A stretch of DNA of 64,000 nt from Juglans regia. Lineage: Eukaryota; Streptophyta; Magnoliopsida; Fagales; Juglandaceae. The stretch lies in assembly GCF_001411555.2 (NCBI RefSeq), contig NC_049916.1, positions 9,869,295-9,933,294 on the forward strand, read 5' to 3'. Each line of letters starts with the position of its first letter. The first letter of the stretch is position 1. The notes below the pieces were generated by a model. It was not told where the DNA came from, searched no databases, and saw only the letters and a program-made list of their open reading frames with translations. Position numbers and translations under genes: made by a program. Shown one piece after another: positions 1 through 11,486 of the stretch.

Positions 1-1387
1 TGACTTACGACTTGCTCAAATCAGCCTGGAAGAAGAGACAAAGGGATGAGTCAAGGCTATGATAAAAACTGCCCAAGGAAAACCACCTTGAACTCGTTAG
101 CTCCATGGTTTGTTTTTGTTGGTTTTTCTTCTCTTCCATCTGCACACAACTTGACCAGCACCCTTGGGATCAATGTAGCACCTGAAGTGATGAATTCATG
201 GTGGTTTTAAGGGACTATTCACTTTGCACAAGTGACACAAGGTGATGGAATGAAAGCTAAAAATTCAGCTCCTTACACCACCACCCACATCAACCAATCC
301 CCATCAACTTAGGGGCCAACGTCACCATCCCCATGTCCACCAATAAAAAGCCCCTCCACCCCCTCATTTCCTGCACACCTCATCTCCAACTCCCCCTAGA
401 GTATTGAGAGCCATCTTCCCCCCTTGTTTTGAGAGAAGCCGAAAGGTGTGTGTGCATGAGTGTTCTTAAAGTTCTTGTGAGGTCTTGTGCAAGGAGCTTG
501 AGTGGGCTACAAAATTTATAAGTTTTCTTGCCCTTAATCTTAGTTTACATGTCAAGATGTGATTTTAAGTGTTGGAGTGATTTTTGGATAAATTTAGAAA
601 AAGTTACCATGCTTGATTCAAAATCAGGTTCATTAAGAATTGTTTAAGTGTTTAAATTTTTTTAAGTGGAAATTTTAGCTATGGAATGTCTTAGCATATT
701 TTGATATGATTTATTAATGTCTTAGAATGATCATGAAAGGTTTTATTTTTTATTAAAAACATTCCATGATAGGTTTTAATTCTATTTTGTTTTGATCATC
801 AAAACATGCATGGGTTTTATGTAAGTTTGTGATTAAGGCATGAAGCTTGATTTATTCCTCCTAGGCTTGATGATTAAGGATTTAGAAAACATTCTGACTG
901 CGATAAGAATGAAAGTACATGTTTTGGATGAGTTTTGAAATCATGTCTTTGCGATTTACACTAGGAACATCAAGCTCGATTAATTGAGGATTACTGAAGA
1001 TTAAGATTTTTAGCCATGATTATATGTTGGGATGAAATTTCTCACCAAAGAATAGACCTTTATCATATCATTAATGATTATAGTGATTATTTGTGACTAA
1101 AGAAAATTGCATAAGCATGCATTCATAGGATCAATAGTTGAAATCACACTAAGGCATCAACTAGAGTGCATGCCACGGTTGAGAATATTTGAGCTAGTTC
1201 CACTTTGAATTTTACAATTCTAAGGGTATAGATGGTTTTAGAATATCGAAAATATGAGGTCCATGAAGTTTGGTTAAATTTGAGGTTTTTTGCACGTAGT
1301 GAAAATTTAGGGCCTTAGTGGCAAGTTTTGAAAGTTTTGGGGAATTTTTCTGAATACCTATTTTTGAACCCTTTGATTATGAACATA
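1..1387 (+). mobile_element. Ty3/Tekay-like LTR fragment, plus orientation
   Basis: This stretch aligns by eye with the middle of the complete LTR at 7076-11486 (about 8940-10100). Shared landmarks are the end of the TATA-proximal leader (gagagccatcttccccc), the string cttgccct near 530, the run around ccatgataggttttaattctatttt, and the closing string tttttgaaccctttgattat near 1360-1380. It is cut at both ends: the window edge on the left and an inverted LTR piece on the right. No coding capacity is seen. The assignment rests on sequence similarity inside this window. Confidence 0.8.
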
Positions 1388-3060
1388 TAGGGCAAGAAAA
1401 CATAAATTTTGTAGCACAAGAACTCACAAGAACTTCAAGAACTTTCAAGCACACAGACCTTTCAGTTTCTCTCAAAACAAAGGGGGAAGATGGCTCTCAA
1501 TGATCAAGGGGAAGCTAGAGATGAGGTGGGGAGGAAATGAGGGGGTGGAGGGGCCTTTTATAGGCAGTCAAGGGGGTGGAGACGTTGGCCTAAGTCCATG
1601 GGGATTGAATGAGATTGGCAGTGTTGTAAGGAGCTGAATTTTCAGCTTGCACTTCATCACCTTGTGTCACTTGTGCATAACGAAATAGTGCCCTAAATCA
1701 CCATAACATCATCACTACAGGTGCTACATTGATCCTAAGGGTGCTAGTCAAGTCGTGGTGTAGAAGGAAGAGAAGAAAAATCATCAAAAACCAACCATGG
1801 GGCTGACGGGTTAAAGGTGGTTTTCCTTGGACTGTTTTGATCATGGCCTTGACTCATTCCTTTGTCTCTTCTTCAAGGCTGATTTGAGCAGGTCATAAGT
1901 CACTTCCTGAAGGCTTTCTCAAGTGGTAGAAGGTGGTGGGTTGGCTACATGTGATCATGAAGGTGCAGCTCAAAGAAGATGATGCATGGGAGGGTGGTTG
2001 CCGAGTGGAGTCGTGCACAAAAGCCATTCGATTACATGCCTTCTTTAAGTGGAAAAACTGGTCAAAAGCACATGATGACCATGAGGGCCTCTTGGGGATT
2101 GAGTGGTGATGGAGGTGGCATGGGGTGTTGGCTCAGCCATGGGCAGATGGGAGGTTGAAACTCAACCAATTCGGTTCCCATTCAAATAGTGTCGAAGGTG
2201 AATCGGTTTGGGGTTTTGGTTTAGTTTTTAAACCAAATTTCGTCTAGAGCTGGGTTTGGGTTTGAAGGGATCACATGAGGTTTTAAAGACCATATTGCCC
2301 TGTAGAAAAAGGCACAAAAAGATTGGGCTTAAGGGCAAAATAGTCCATTGCACACAAAGGGCACAAATGTGTGCCAATTGGTGTAGTTTGGGGTTTGATA
2401 TGTCATTTCATCTAATGACATGTGTGGAGGTCTATCTAGGGTCCTAATATGATCTAAGGATGATCTAATTGAATAATAAAACAAGAAAATTTCAGATCAA
2501 AAAGGCTAAACAGGTTACGAAAGACAATTCAGCTCCAAAACATGGTTTAAAGATCACTAATCATGAGTAAGTTGATTAATGGTCTTAACCTCATTTCAAA
2601 ACTTAATTTGGGTACTTAGGGTATGACATGGCTTGAGGAAAGCCATGGTATGGTGAATTGAGCTTTCAAATCGAATAGTGCAATAGAAGCAAAATAAGGT
2701 TTTGGGTCGTGTGGGGTTAAAAGGGCCACGAGTGTGGGTTAATGGTCTATGGGCTTTTTGGTTTGAGTGAATGGTGGCCTTGTTTTTAGATTTTGAGAGA
2801 TTAAGAGAGGCCCCAAGATCCACAAAGATGGTGCTTGAAAGGCTTACCTTGACCTATTTGGGCCATGAGTCAAACCTATACCAAGCTTTGCCGAAAGGCC
2901 TTATGCCTTCCTCACACTTGGGCCAAGACTATCTTACCAAGTCTTCCGCTCCTATGAGGCTTGGTTTAAGGCTTCTAAAGCTTGGCCCATAAATGTCCTA
3001 AGGTTCTAAAGGCCTTAATAAGATTACTAATGGGCTTGCTTTGCTAATCTTTCATGATTA
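1388..3060 (-). mobile_element. Ty3/Tekay-like LTR fragment, inverted
   Basis: Read on the minus strand this is the 5' half of the same LTR family. Positions 1388-1903 are an approximate reverse complement of positions 1-535, making a head-to-head inverted repeat of about 515 bp. Positions 2545-3060 are the reverse complement of the LTR start region around 7500-8095 (shared string actaatcatgtgtaagttgattaatg). A TATA-like TATAAAAG lies on the minus strand at 1555-1562, where the LTR promoter should be. The middle part (1903-2545) matches 8060-8940 only loosely. The exact LTR start is lost, because no TGTAACACCCC is visible near 3060-3240. Confidence 0.72.
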
Positions 3061-3277
3061 ATAATTAATGACATTAAGTGTCAATATCTAAATGAATCTA
3101 ACTATCAACATTCAGTAAATAAATAAAATAAGCAAATAAAATAATATAATAATAGTAATAATTAAAATAATAAAATAATATTTAAAGGCCATAATCATAA
3201 GCTTAATCTAAGTTTAATCCTAATGGTTAAAGCAAGGCATGCGATAAACAAAAGTTAAGTGTAACTCACCAACCATG

Positions 3278-3568
3278 CTATAGCTCAAGGCTCGATGGAG
3301 GTCTCTCATCACCATCCTCTGACATCTCATCTTGAGTGTGGCAATAATACTCATCCTCCTCTGAATCATAGAACTTGTTAACTCTCCCCTCATGGCATCT
3401 CCACTGCCTAAATTCCTCGTCCTCAAGCCAGGGGTTTCCCTCCTCTCGAAAAGAAATGCGACTCGGTGAAGTGTTAGAAAGATCTGATGTGTCGAGGGGA
3501 GTGGGGTTAGGAATAAGCGGCTCTTGCTTGACTTGATGCTGCAATAACAATGGATGCCATGCATGCAT
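3278..3568 (-). pseudogene. Acidic C-terminal tail of Ty3 pol, inverted copy
   Basis: This open frame of 96 codons is rich in Glu and Asp, with the core FYDSEEDEYYCHTQDE. It is not a host gene. The same tail, frame-shifted, lies at about 6740-6970 in the plus-strand element (YYDPEENTFFYHTQEE), just after the chromodomain and about 100 bp before the polypurine tract. A third degenerate version is at 16340-16460. A splice-acceptor-like ttgttattgcag precedes its QVKQEPL segment and a donor-like ggtgagt follows its stop, so an accessory spliced exon is possible but unproven. The flanks 3061-3277 (AT-rich) and 3569-3739 show nothing else recognisable. Confidence 0.6.
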
Positions 3569-3739
3569 GAATGGAAGCGAATGTCATGATGTGATGTCAA
3601 ACAATTCACAGGCCAAACAAATAGGGGTATTTGCTTCTCATCTCAGCTTGCTTTTCCCACGTAGCTTTCTCAATATCATGATTCCACCGCAGAACCTTAA
3701 GTAGAGGAATTTTCCAATTTCAAAGTTCCTTATCCTTCT

Positions 3740-4363
3740 AGAAAATGTGCATCAAAGTTTTTCTAAAAATGCTGAAGAATCTGGATGGAAGACAAAATAT
3801 GGAATTTTTTTTTTTGCACATCATTCCATGCATCTCATGTTTATAATTAATCATGCATATCTTATCTTTGTGCAACTTGGATGTTTAACTTACTGAGATT
3901 TCAACTAAATCTCACCCTAGTGGACCCACTATCATTCCCCTGAAAAGATAGAAGTTTTGCCAAGACTAGTAAACGATGAACATGATGGATCCCTAGATAC
4001 AGATGGTTGAAGAGGAGTCGAACCTTGAATGAAGACTAGATATAATTTTGATGCTCATAAGCATTGACTTTTCATACTTCAGAGCGTATGAAACAGTTGA
4101 TCTAACCATGGAACTTGGATTACGTATTTTGTATTAAGGAAATGTTATCCTTAAGTTTGAACTTATTATGGTTATTAATGCTATGGGATGTTTTAGTTCA
4201 TTCTGACATGAGTTATAACTAATCACCCTTATTCCACTGCGATTATTGCATACTGAGATGTATTGCATATTAACTATCATGAATGAGGGTATGTAATGTT
4301 GTGTTACATGTCTCAACACTCCAAGTCTCTTTTACATCCAAAGCGGGGGATTGGGGCGTCACA
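3740..4363 (+). mobile_element. 3' end of the 5' LTR of Ty3 element 1
   Basis: The sequence from gaaaatgtgcatcaaagtttttctaaaa to the terminal ggcgtcaca matches 10838-11486 of the 3' LTR closely. It is followed three bases later by a Met-tRNA primer-binding site, so the LTR ends at 4363. It carries the conserved LTR hairpin GAGATTT/AAATCTC at 3895-3913. The rest of this 5' LTR is missing or displaced: what lies upstream is the inverted LTR and pol-tail sequence. Confidence 0.8.
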
Positions 4364-4366
4364 TGG

Positions 4367-4379
4367 TGGTATTAGAGCA
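4367..4379 (+). other. Primer-binding site (initiator Met-tRNA)
   Basis: The sequence tggtattagagca differs by one base from the plant Ty3 primer site TGGTATCAGAGCA, complementary to the 3' end of initiator Met-tRNA. It sits three bases after the LTR end, as expected. Confidence 0.75.
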
Positions 4380-4724
4380 AATACGTCTCTGCGTAAATCC
4401 ATATTTCCTTAGGAGTTTTATGCCAGAATGTAGGTTGGAATCTTTAACTTTGCATAGGCTTGATTCCTGCAGTTGGAGCTTGGTCTTATATGTGCACATC
4501 TTAGGAGTTGGAAGATTAAGGACATATGGCACATGAAAGGCGTGAAAGGAATGTTAAAAGCTCTAGTGCCCGTAGGGAGCAAGATCCCATGTTGAATGGC
4601 GGACATGCTTTGGCAAACGCGATTCACCAAATGACGGAGACAGTGAAGCAACCACAAGAGATTTATCCTTAGGCATAACCAACAGTGGGAGTAGCACCAG
4701 GTAGAAAGGCAAGAAAGAGCTGAG

Positions 4725-5540
4725 ATGAGGGGCTGCACATATGAGAAGTTCTTAATATACATATATCCCAAATTCTTAGGAATTGAAAGACCCTTGAGGG
4801 CCAACAAGTGGTTATTAGGACCTTTGAGATCAGCGGCTGCACTGAGGAGAAAAAGGTGCAGTACTGATACCAAATGGCAGTTACTGATAGGAGAGTTAGG
4901 CGACATTGTTGCCTTGACCTGGGAAAGGTTCAAGGAGGAGTTCGATAATTGATTCTTTCCAAAATCGATGAGGTAGCTAAAGGCACAAGAGTTTGCCATC
5001 CTAGTACAAGGAAACTTCACTGTCGAGCAATATGCCGTGAAGTTCATGAAGCTAGGAAGGTTCTCTCCACACCTGATAACCACCTAAAAGATGCAGGCTC
5101 AAAAGTCTCAAGATGGTCTACAACCCCGAATTCGCAGTTACATAGCCAATTTCCACATTGATAACTTCCAAGAGTTAGTCAATATGGCTAGAGTAATGGA
5201 AGCAAACCAACAAAAAGTAGCAGCTCAGATTAGCCTGGAAAGGAAGATGGCTTCTCCCTTCGCTACAGGAGGAAGTAGAGATAAGAGGAGGACGGTGCAA
5301 GGAGTTAAGAAGGGAAAGGGCATCATGCCTACCCCACCTACTACCTACTGAAGTGTGGAAAGGTCCACGATGGAGAGTGCAAATTTGTATTAGGGGTATG
5401 CTTCAAATGTGGTCAACCTGACCATATAATTTGGGAATGCCCTGAAAATACACAAGAAGGCAGAAATGCTCCTAATCCTAGTAACAAGCTGAATCAGAGG
5501 CCACCGGCCCAAGCTCGCCTTTATTCTATTACCCCTGGTG
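4725..5540 (+). pseudogene. Ty3 element 1 gag (degenerate)
   Basis: Fragments in several frames read as plant chromovirus capsid. A segment starting GCTYEKFLIYIYPKFLG is followed by a TWERFKEEFDN block, then a segment around FTVEQYAVKFMKLGRFSPHL and a block ending NMARVMEANQQKVAAQ. A complete zinc knuckle, CFKCGQPDHIIWEC (CX2CX4HX4C, 5399-5440), is preceded by a half-knuckle of the form CGKVHDGEC. The capsid normally packages element RNA. Internal stops and frameshifts show this copy is dead. No gag start codon can be chosen with confidence. Confidence 0.8.
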
Positions 5541-5652
5541 ATATAGACGAGGAAGCACCAGGTGTTGAAGAAATAGAAGTCATTATTGGTATTTTCCTTT
5601 AGTACCCATTTATTTTATAGAAACTAGCCCTTTTAATTCAACTGCTAGGTAT

Positions 5653-6206
5653 ATGGTAGTTCATGATTACATTCTAGGTAATATCATGCTATACGGATAT
5701 ACGACATGTGCCTTACTTGACTCTGGCACAACGAGATCTTTCTTGTTAGCGACATTTGCACGAACATGTAACCTGCCAATAGAATCACTATCTCAAATAG
5801 TAGTAGTTATGATTCCCTATGGAAATATAGTCACGTGTACCTGAGTCATTAGAATCTTCCCTCTAAGTTTAGGTGGAAGGATTACGGAGGTAGATCTCAT
5901 TATCTTCAGTTTATTGGGATTTGGTTTGAATTAGGAATGGACTGGTTATCCAAATGCTATGCCAAGTTAGACTGCTGGAAGAAAGAGATTTCGTTTGACT
6001 CACCTAAAGTTGGTAGGATAAGAGGAATTGTAAAAGTTATTCCCTCTTTAGTTAGTAATTGCATCGCTAATGGTGTTGTAACCTATCTAGATTTGATAAT
6101 TGAAGACTCCAGTAGGTATAAGCAAATGCATGGGATACTTGTAGTTGAGCATTTTCCTGAGGTTTTCATTGACGACTTACCAGGATTATCCCCAATAGGA
6201 AAATAG
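5653..6206 (+). pseudogene. Ty3 element 1 protease and N-terminal RT linker
   Basis: The aspartic protease active site is visible as LLDSGTTRSF (core 5719-5742). A stop follows at about 5841. The next frame holds the usual end-of-protease block GMDWLSKCYAKLDCW at about 5936 and the pre-RT motif FPEVFIDDLPGL near 6150. The protease would mature the Gag-Pol polyprotein. Frame breaks separate the two halves, so the product cannot be made as one chain. Confidence 0.75.
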
Positions 6207-6600
6207 GGCCTATTATAGATCTAGGACCTACCACAAGTAGAACACCATACAATATGGCCCTATTAGAATTAAAGGATTTAAAGGTTCAAATAGAGAAACA
6301 TAGGCAACATCTTAGCTTAGTGTTGGAGAGGTTGAAAGAGCATAGGTTGTATACCATGTTCAGTGAGTTACATTGAAGTAACTCACATTTAGGGCATGTG
6401 ATTTCGAGCAAAGGAGTAGCGGTTGATCCCAGTAACATTGAAGTGGTAGTGTTTTAACAGTGTCCGGTTACTACCTAAGGGTCATAGAGAGTTTCTCGAC
6501 AACTTAGGAGCCACAAGATGAATTATCCCACCCACGATTTAGAGTTAGCCACCATAAGTTCCGCCCTGAAGATTCGGGGGAAATTTCATTACGACCCAAT
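6207..6600 (+). pseudogene. Ty3 element 1 RT/RNase H remnants, core deleted
   Basis: The start of RT (TPYNMALLELKDL) jumps directly to the end of RT (RLKEHRLYTMFSEL, then a LGHVIS-like stretch and DPSNIEVV). The catalytic palm with the YxDD box is absent. A short RNase H signature, NYPTHDLELATISSALK, follows at about 6520. The whole integrase core between here and the chromodomain is also missing. These are at least two large deletions inside the pol gene. Confidence 0.72.
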
Positions 6601-6604
6601 CTGA

Positions 6605-6730
6605 CAAATGGGGAAGTTTATGTTCAGATTATGGATTAGAAAGCAAAAGAACTTGGTAATCAAAAAATTCCTTTAATGAAGGTTCTTTGGTGAAATCAAA
6701 ATGTTGAAGAAACCATGTGGAGAATGAGGA
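6605..6730 (+). pseudogene. Chromodomain remnant of Ty3 element 1
   Basis: The translated string KELGNQKIPLMKVLW, then a stop, then NQNVEETMW, matches the C-terminal half of the chromovirus integrase chromodomain (consensus of the type IPLVKVLWRN..VEEATWE). In active elements this domain steers integration toward particular chromatin. Two in-frame stops disable it. Together with the very long LTRs it places the element in the Tekay/Del clade, which is an inference from family knowledge. Confidence 0.65.
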
Positions 6731-6739
6731 CGAAGTAAA

Positions 6740-6970
6740 AACCAAGAGCCGTTGTATCTTGTTGTCTCTTCCACAGAGTTATTTGACTTTTCCATGCACC
6801 AAGAACAATTCCATGAGGACGAATCTCCTGAGGTAGAGGACACATTGACAGAACATTGGAGGACTGAGTTAATGCATACTACGACCCGGAGGAGAATACC
6901 TTCTTTTATCATACCCAGGAGGAGGCGTCCAATGATGAGGATGTTGATGAGGATTCCTCATCTAGTTAGG
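6740..6970 (+). pseudogene. Acidic tail ORF downstream of the chromodomain
   Basis: One frame reads QEPLYLVVSSTELFDFS followed by an acidic stretch. After one frameshift the frame continues YYDPEENTFFYHTQEE and ends in a run of Asp, Glu and Ser before the stop at 6967. It is homologous to the minus-strand ORF at 3278-3568. A donor-like ggtaagt follows the stop at about 6985. Function is unknown. It could be a C-terminal extension of Pol or a separate small protein. Confidence 0.55.
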
Positions 6971-7065
6971 GACTCTAGAGGCTTTGGTAAGTATATAGTA
7001 TATGTGTGTTGTATGTTTTATTCATCAAAATCCATACCTTGATTTCGAGGATGAAATCTACTTTT

Positions 7066-10000
7066 AAGGGGGGGGTGTAACACCCCGCCTAAAAAGCTCC
7101 TTAGGCTTTGACCTTAGTAGCCTTAATCCTAGTTAATTAGGAGTTTGACTATTTGCGAATAAGAACAATTTTGGATATTTGTGTTGGCAAGAGGACCGTA
7201 TACTTTGGGTTTAGTAGAGTTATTAAAAGATTCTAGTGCAATATTAATTTTGAGGAAAATGAAATTTTTGGATCTTGATTGGTTTAGTAGTATTATTTCG
7301 GAGAATTTTTAGTGCTTAATAGATTTTGAGGAAAGGTGTCAAGAGGTCAATGTTAGAATGACAAGTGGCATATTGGAGATTTTGTCACCTTTTTGGGCTA
7401 AGTAATTTGAGTTAAATTTTTTAGGTACTTAGAAGGCCCAAGAGATTGGTTTATTAAGCGCTCAAGCTTTTTAGGTAAAAAGGCTTAGGAGAGACACTGA
7501 GGCCTTAGGCCCAACTTGATGGACATAATACTTTAGGCCCTACTTGGTGAACATAAGACTTTAGGCCTCTAGTTCCCTAAGGATGTGATGGGCTAAGAAT
7601 AAGTACTATAAGCCCTAGACCGATTTGAGAGTTATAAGAATATAGGCCTTTCTTGTAGAACCTTAGAAGTTAAGGCCAATGTATAGAAGGCTTGAAGCCA
7701 TTGGGCCTAACTTGGTGAGAGTGAAGGTCTTTGGCCCAACCTTTGAAAGACTTCTCTTTTGAACCCAAACTTGGTATGCCTTTGAGGCCTTAGATGAGCT
7801 CTTAAATCTGGACATAAGGTCCATTCAATAATCCACAACCAAGCCCACCTCCAAGTCTTACACAAATGGCCCAACAAGCCGAACCCACAAGGCCGAACAA
7901 GCCTTGTCTTTTATTTTTTATCCTTCTAATGAAGCCCACATACACCATACCATTGGTTTCCCTCAAATCCAAGAAGAGCCACACACCCCTAAGGTTCCCC
8001 CACTTGACCATAATTAAGCTTCTAACTTGAGTTTAGGGCATTAATCAACTTACACATGATTAGTGACATCTAAAACATGTTTTAAGCTTAATTTTTCTTC
8101 AAATCATTTCCCGAGTTTTTTTTCCTAAAGTTTATTGATTTTCATTATTCTTAGACTAATTTATAAGTTTAATCTTGACCCAACACATGTCAATAGAAGC
8201 AAAGCCATGTCAATGACCAAATCACAACCAATCAGCACTTAGGTGCACCCTCATGTGCATTGCACCAAATCAGGCCGTAACCCACTCATTTTACACCATT
8301 TTCCCAACGGAAATTTCATCATTTACACCCCACCTTAACCCTCCTAATTCAGTTCTAGCATTGGATGAATTGGCTCCAAGAAACCAAGTCAAGAAACCCA
8401 ACCAATTCATTACAAGCCTAGTTGAAACCAAACTGAGTGGCCTTGGGTTTCAATTGCATTTTCTGCACCTATTTTGGTAACTAGCCCGCACCACCTCCCT
8501 GGCCCTTTTTTCCCTTGGAGCTTCAAAGCACTCAAGAGAAAGCTTACCCATTAACTCCCCAAGGTAGCCCAACCGATTGGCTCAAAGAAAGGCACTCACT
8601 TGAAATCACTTGGTTCAACCATCACCCATTTCACCCCTTTCTTTTTCTAACCAAGAATGATCACTTTGCAGCCACTCATGTCTCTATTTCTCACCTAAAA
8701 AGCCTTCAAATGATGGTCATAATGTCCCCAATACAGACCAAGAGGATGGGACAGAAGAGGGATCAAAATCTGGACAGGTTTTATTCAAAACCGTTGGCCT
8801 CCTTTGTGTTTTTCTCTTTTGTTTTTTTTTTCTCTTTTGGTTTTATTTTCTGCACCAATGTAGCCCCTGCACCTATAGACTCACTCTTACACTTGACCAT
8901 AAAGAAATCATGAAAATATAGGGCATTATTCAACTGACCAAGCAAGACACAAAGCTGAAAACTTCACTCATCACACCACCTCCCACCTCCACCAATCCAA
9001 AGCCTCATTTTCATCCAAGGCCAATGTCTCCCTCCCCTCTTGAAGCCTATAAATATCTCCTTCACTTCCGTACTTCTCCACACAACTCCTTCAAGCCTTC
9101 TCTTGAGTCTTGAGAGCATTTTTTAGCAATAGAGTGAAACCAAGTGAAGTTCTTGAGAGTTTTTGAGTGTTCTCGAGTGAATTTGTTTTAGGAGCTTTAA
9201 GGGCCATGATTTATGTAAGTAATCTTGCCCTATCATTTGTTAAGTGTTAGAATGACATGTTAGGCTTTAATTTATGGCATGGTAATGAGGTTTTGATTGA
9301 TTTTAATGAAGGTTTAGCATGCTAATGTCAAACCAGTCAGATTTGATGTTTTGATGAAATAAATTATTTTGGGTCAACCTTTTAGCCATGGAATGACTTG
9401 ATATGATTTTATATGATTCACTAATGTCTTGGAATGAATTTTTAAGTTTTAACTTCGAGGTTGGAAGCATGCCATAATAGGCTTTAATTCTATCTTGTGT
9501 TGATCATCTAGCATGCATCCATTCTAATTAGTTTATGCTTAACTTATGGAAGTTTTGATTAATTTACCTAGGCTTGAATAATGTGCATTTATAAAAGCCT
9601 TGTGGTTGGGATAAGAATGAAAATGCATGATTTAACAAAGTTTTGAAACATCTTTGGGTAAGGAAAGCTAGAAAATATCATGCATATGCTTAATGGATGG
9701 TTTAGTGAGAATTAAGGTCTTGAAGCCATCTTTAAATGTTGGGATAAACTTGTATGACCTAATGCCTAAGTTTGAATTATCCCTGAGGTTATAATTACTA
9801 TTGGAACTTGATGAATTTGAGTACACATGCATCCATAGAAGTTGAATAGTTGAAATCACATCTAGGCCTTGATGAAATGCATGCCACGGGTTGGGAGTGA
9901 TTGACATAGTTGCGCTTAGATTCTTAAAGTTCTAAGGGCATAGATGGTTTTATAATATGGAAAATACGAGATTTATGAAGTTTGGTTAAATTTGGGGCTT

Positions 10001-11486
10001 ATTTACAAATAGAAAATATTAAGGCCTTATTGGCAATTTTGCCAAGTTTAGCGGTAGTTTTTTAAATACTAAATTTTTGAACCCTTTGATTATTAACATC
10101 TTCCTTAAATGTTCAAATCCTAACTCAGTATAACTTTGATTATAGACGCTTCGATTCTCTAAACTCGGAAAGTTTGTAAGTTAGCTTCTAACTTACTCTT
10201 AGATAATTTATTTATAATTCATGTGTAGAGGCCACATTCATATTAAATGTCATTTTGAGCATGAAATATCATGTGATACATCATTGAGAATTTGATTACT
10301 TGCTTACATGATATGTGAAATTCTCACCATTTTAGCATATTACATATATAAATATCATTTTTCATGAAACTTACTAAGCACATGTCATGAAATATATTTT
10401 TCAAAGCATTGCATGAAAACAATTTTTGTCACGACCCCAAAGGGTAAGATGGGAAATTATCCTCGTAGAAGTCCTATGTCCACTCTGGAGTGAAATAGAG
10501 TGATAGCCCATGAATTGACGAAAAATAGTCAACAGACTTTGAATGGGTTCTTTTGAAAGAACATCGGAGCAAAGTCAAATGTTATGACACCTAATACTGG
10601 TGGGTGTATATGTTCTTATATTATGATGATGTTATGTTATATTACCAATGCATTGAAAATACGTAGTCTCAACATGAGTTACACTACGGTCACCAACAGG
10701 TACTCATAGTGCACACGGGGAACTATCACGATGCCATACGTTATGTTGTTAATGTTACAATCAATTATGAACTACTAAAAATGATGAAATGTTATGATAA
10801 AATTATGTTTTTTGACGGTTGAAGTAAATATGTTCTCTGAAAGAAAATGTGCATCAAAGTTTTTCTAAAAATACTGAGGAATCTAGATGGGAGACAAAAT
10901 ATGAGTTTTTGTTTTTGAAATATCATTGCATGCATCTCATGTTTATGATTAATCATGTGTATCTTATCTCTGTGCAAGTTAGTTGTTTAACTTATTGAGA
11001 TTTCAAGGAATCTCACCGTTGTAGACCCACTACCATTCCCTCCAGAATGGTAGAAGTTGTGTTAGGATTGGCATACGACGAGGAACAGCTGGCTTCAGAT
11101 GGTTGAGCAGGAGCTCGATCTGAAAAGGAGGCTGGACTTGATTTCAACTTTCGTAGCAATGACTTAGAGCAGATGCAAGAGTTAGTCTGGCTATGTATAT
11201 TCAATTTTATGGAGATTCTATCTCCCACGTTATGTTGAGCTCAAGTGGATCTCTTAAGTGAGGAAGTACCTATTTATATGGTTATGAATTATTTTGGGAT
11301 GTTTTAGTCTATTTTCGTATAAGTTTTTATTCACCCTTATTCCATTGTGGTTATTGCATACTGCTAGATGCATTTGTAGGATGCATTGCATATTAGCTGT
11401 CATGAACTGGGGTATGTAACCCTGTGTTTCATGTCTCGATGCTCCAAGTCTTCATTCCATCCCAAGTGGAGGTTGGGGGCATCACA
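7066..11486 (+). mobile_element. Complete 3' LTR of Ty3 element 1, with polypurine tract
   Basis: A polypurine tract (aaggggggggg, 7066-7075) abuts the LTR start TGTAACACCCCGCC at 7076. The LTR ends at GGGGGCATCACA (11486), giving 4411 bp. Landmarks inside are a TATA box at 9048-9055, a tract beginning cacgaccccaaagg at about 10430, a hairpin TTGAC/GTCAA at 10515-10532, the GAGATTT hairpin at 10997-11014, and a second hairpin CTACCATTC/GAATGGTAG at 11030-11053. No gene is seen; the open frames here are short and low in coding character. Confidence 0.82.
9048..9055 (+). promoter_or_regulatory. TATA box of the element 1 LTR promoter
   Basis: TATAAATA sits in the context gaagccTATAAATAtctcc, about 2 kb into the LTR and just before a leader that runs into gagtcttgagagca. 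The inverted copy has TATAAAAG at the matching place (1555-1562, minus). Confidence 0.6.

Noticed and set aside
4367..4379. Possible tRNA gene (Met-like sequence), also at 27426
   Set aside because: Only 12-13 bases complementary to the tRNA 3' end are present. These are primer-binding sites. No cloverleaf and no complete tRNA gene was found in the window.
4418..5083. 221-codon minus-strand open frame
   Set aside because: It is antisense to the gag remnants of Ty3 element 1. The plus strand has the capsid motifs, and the minus translation shows no domain.
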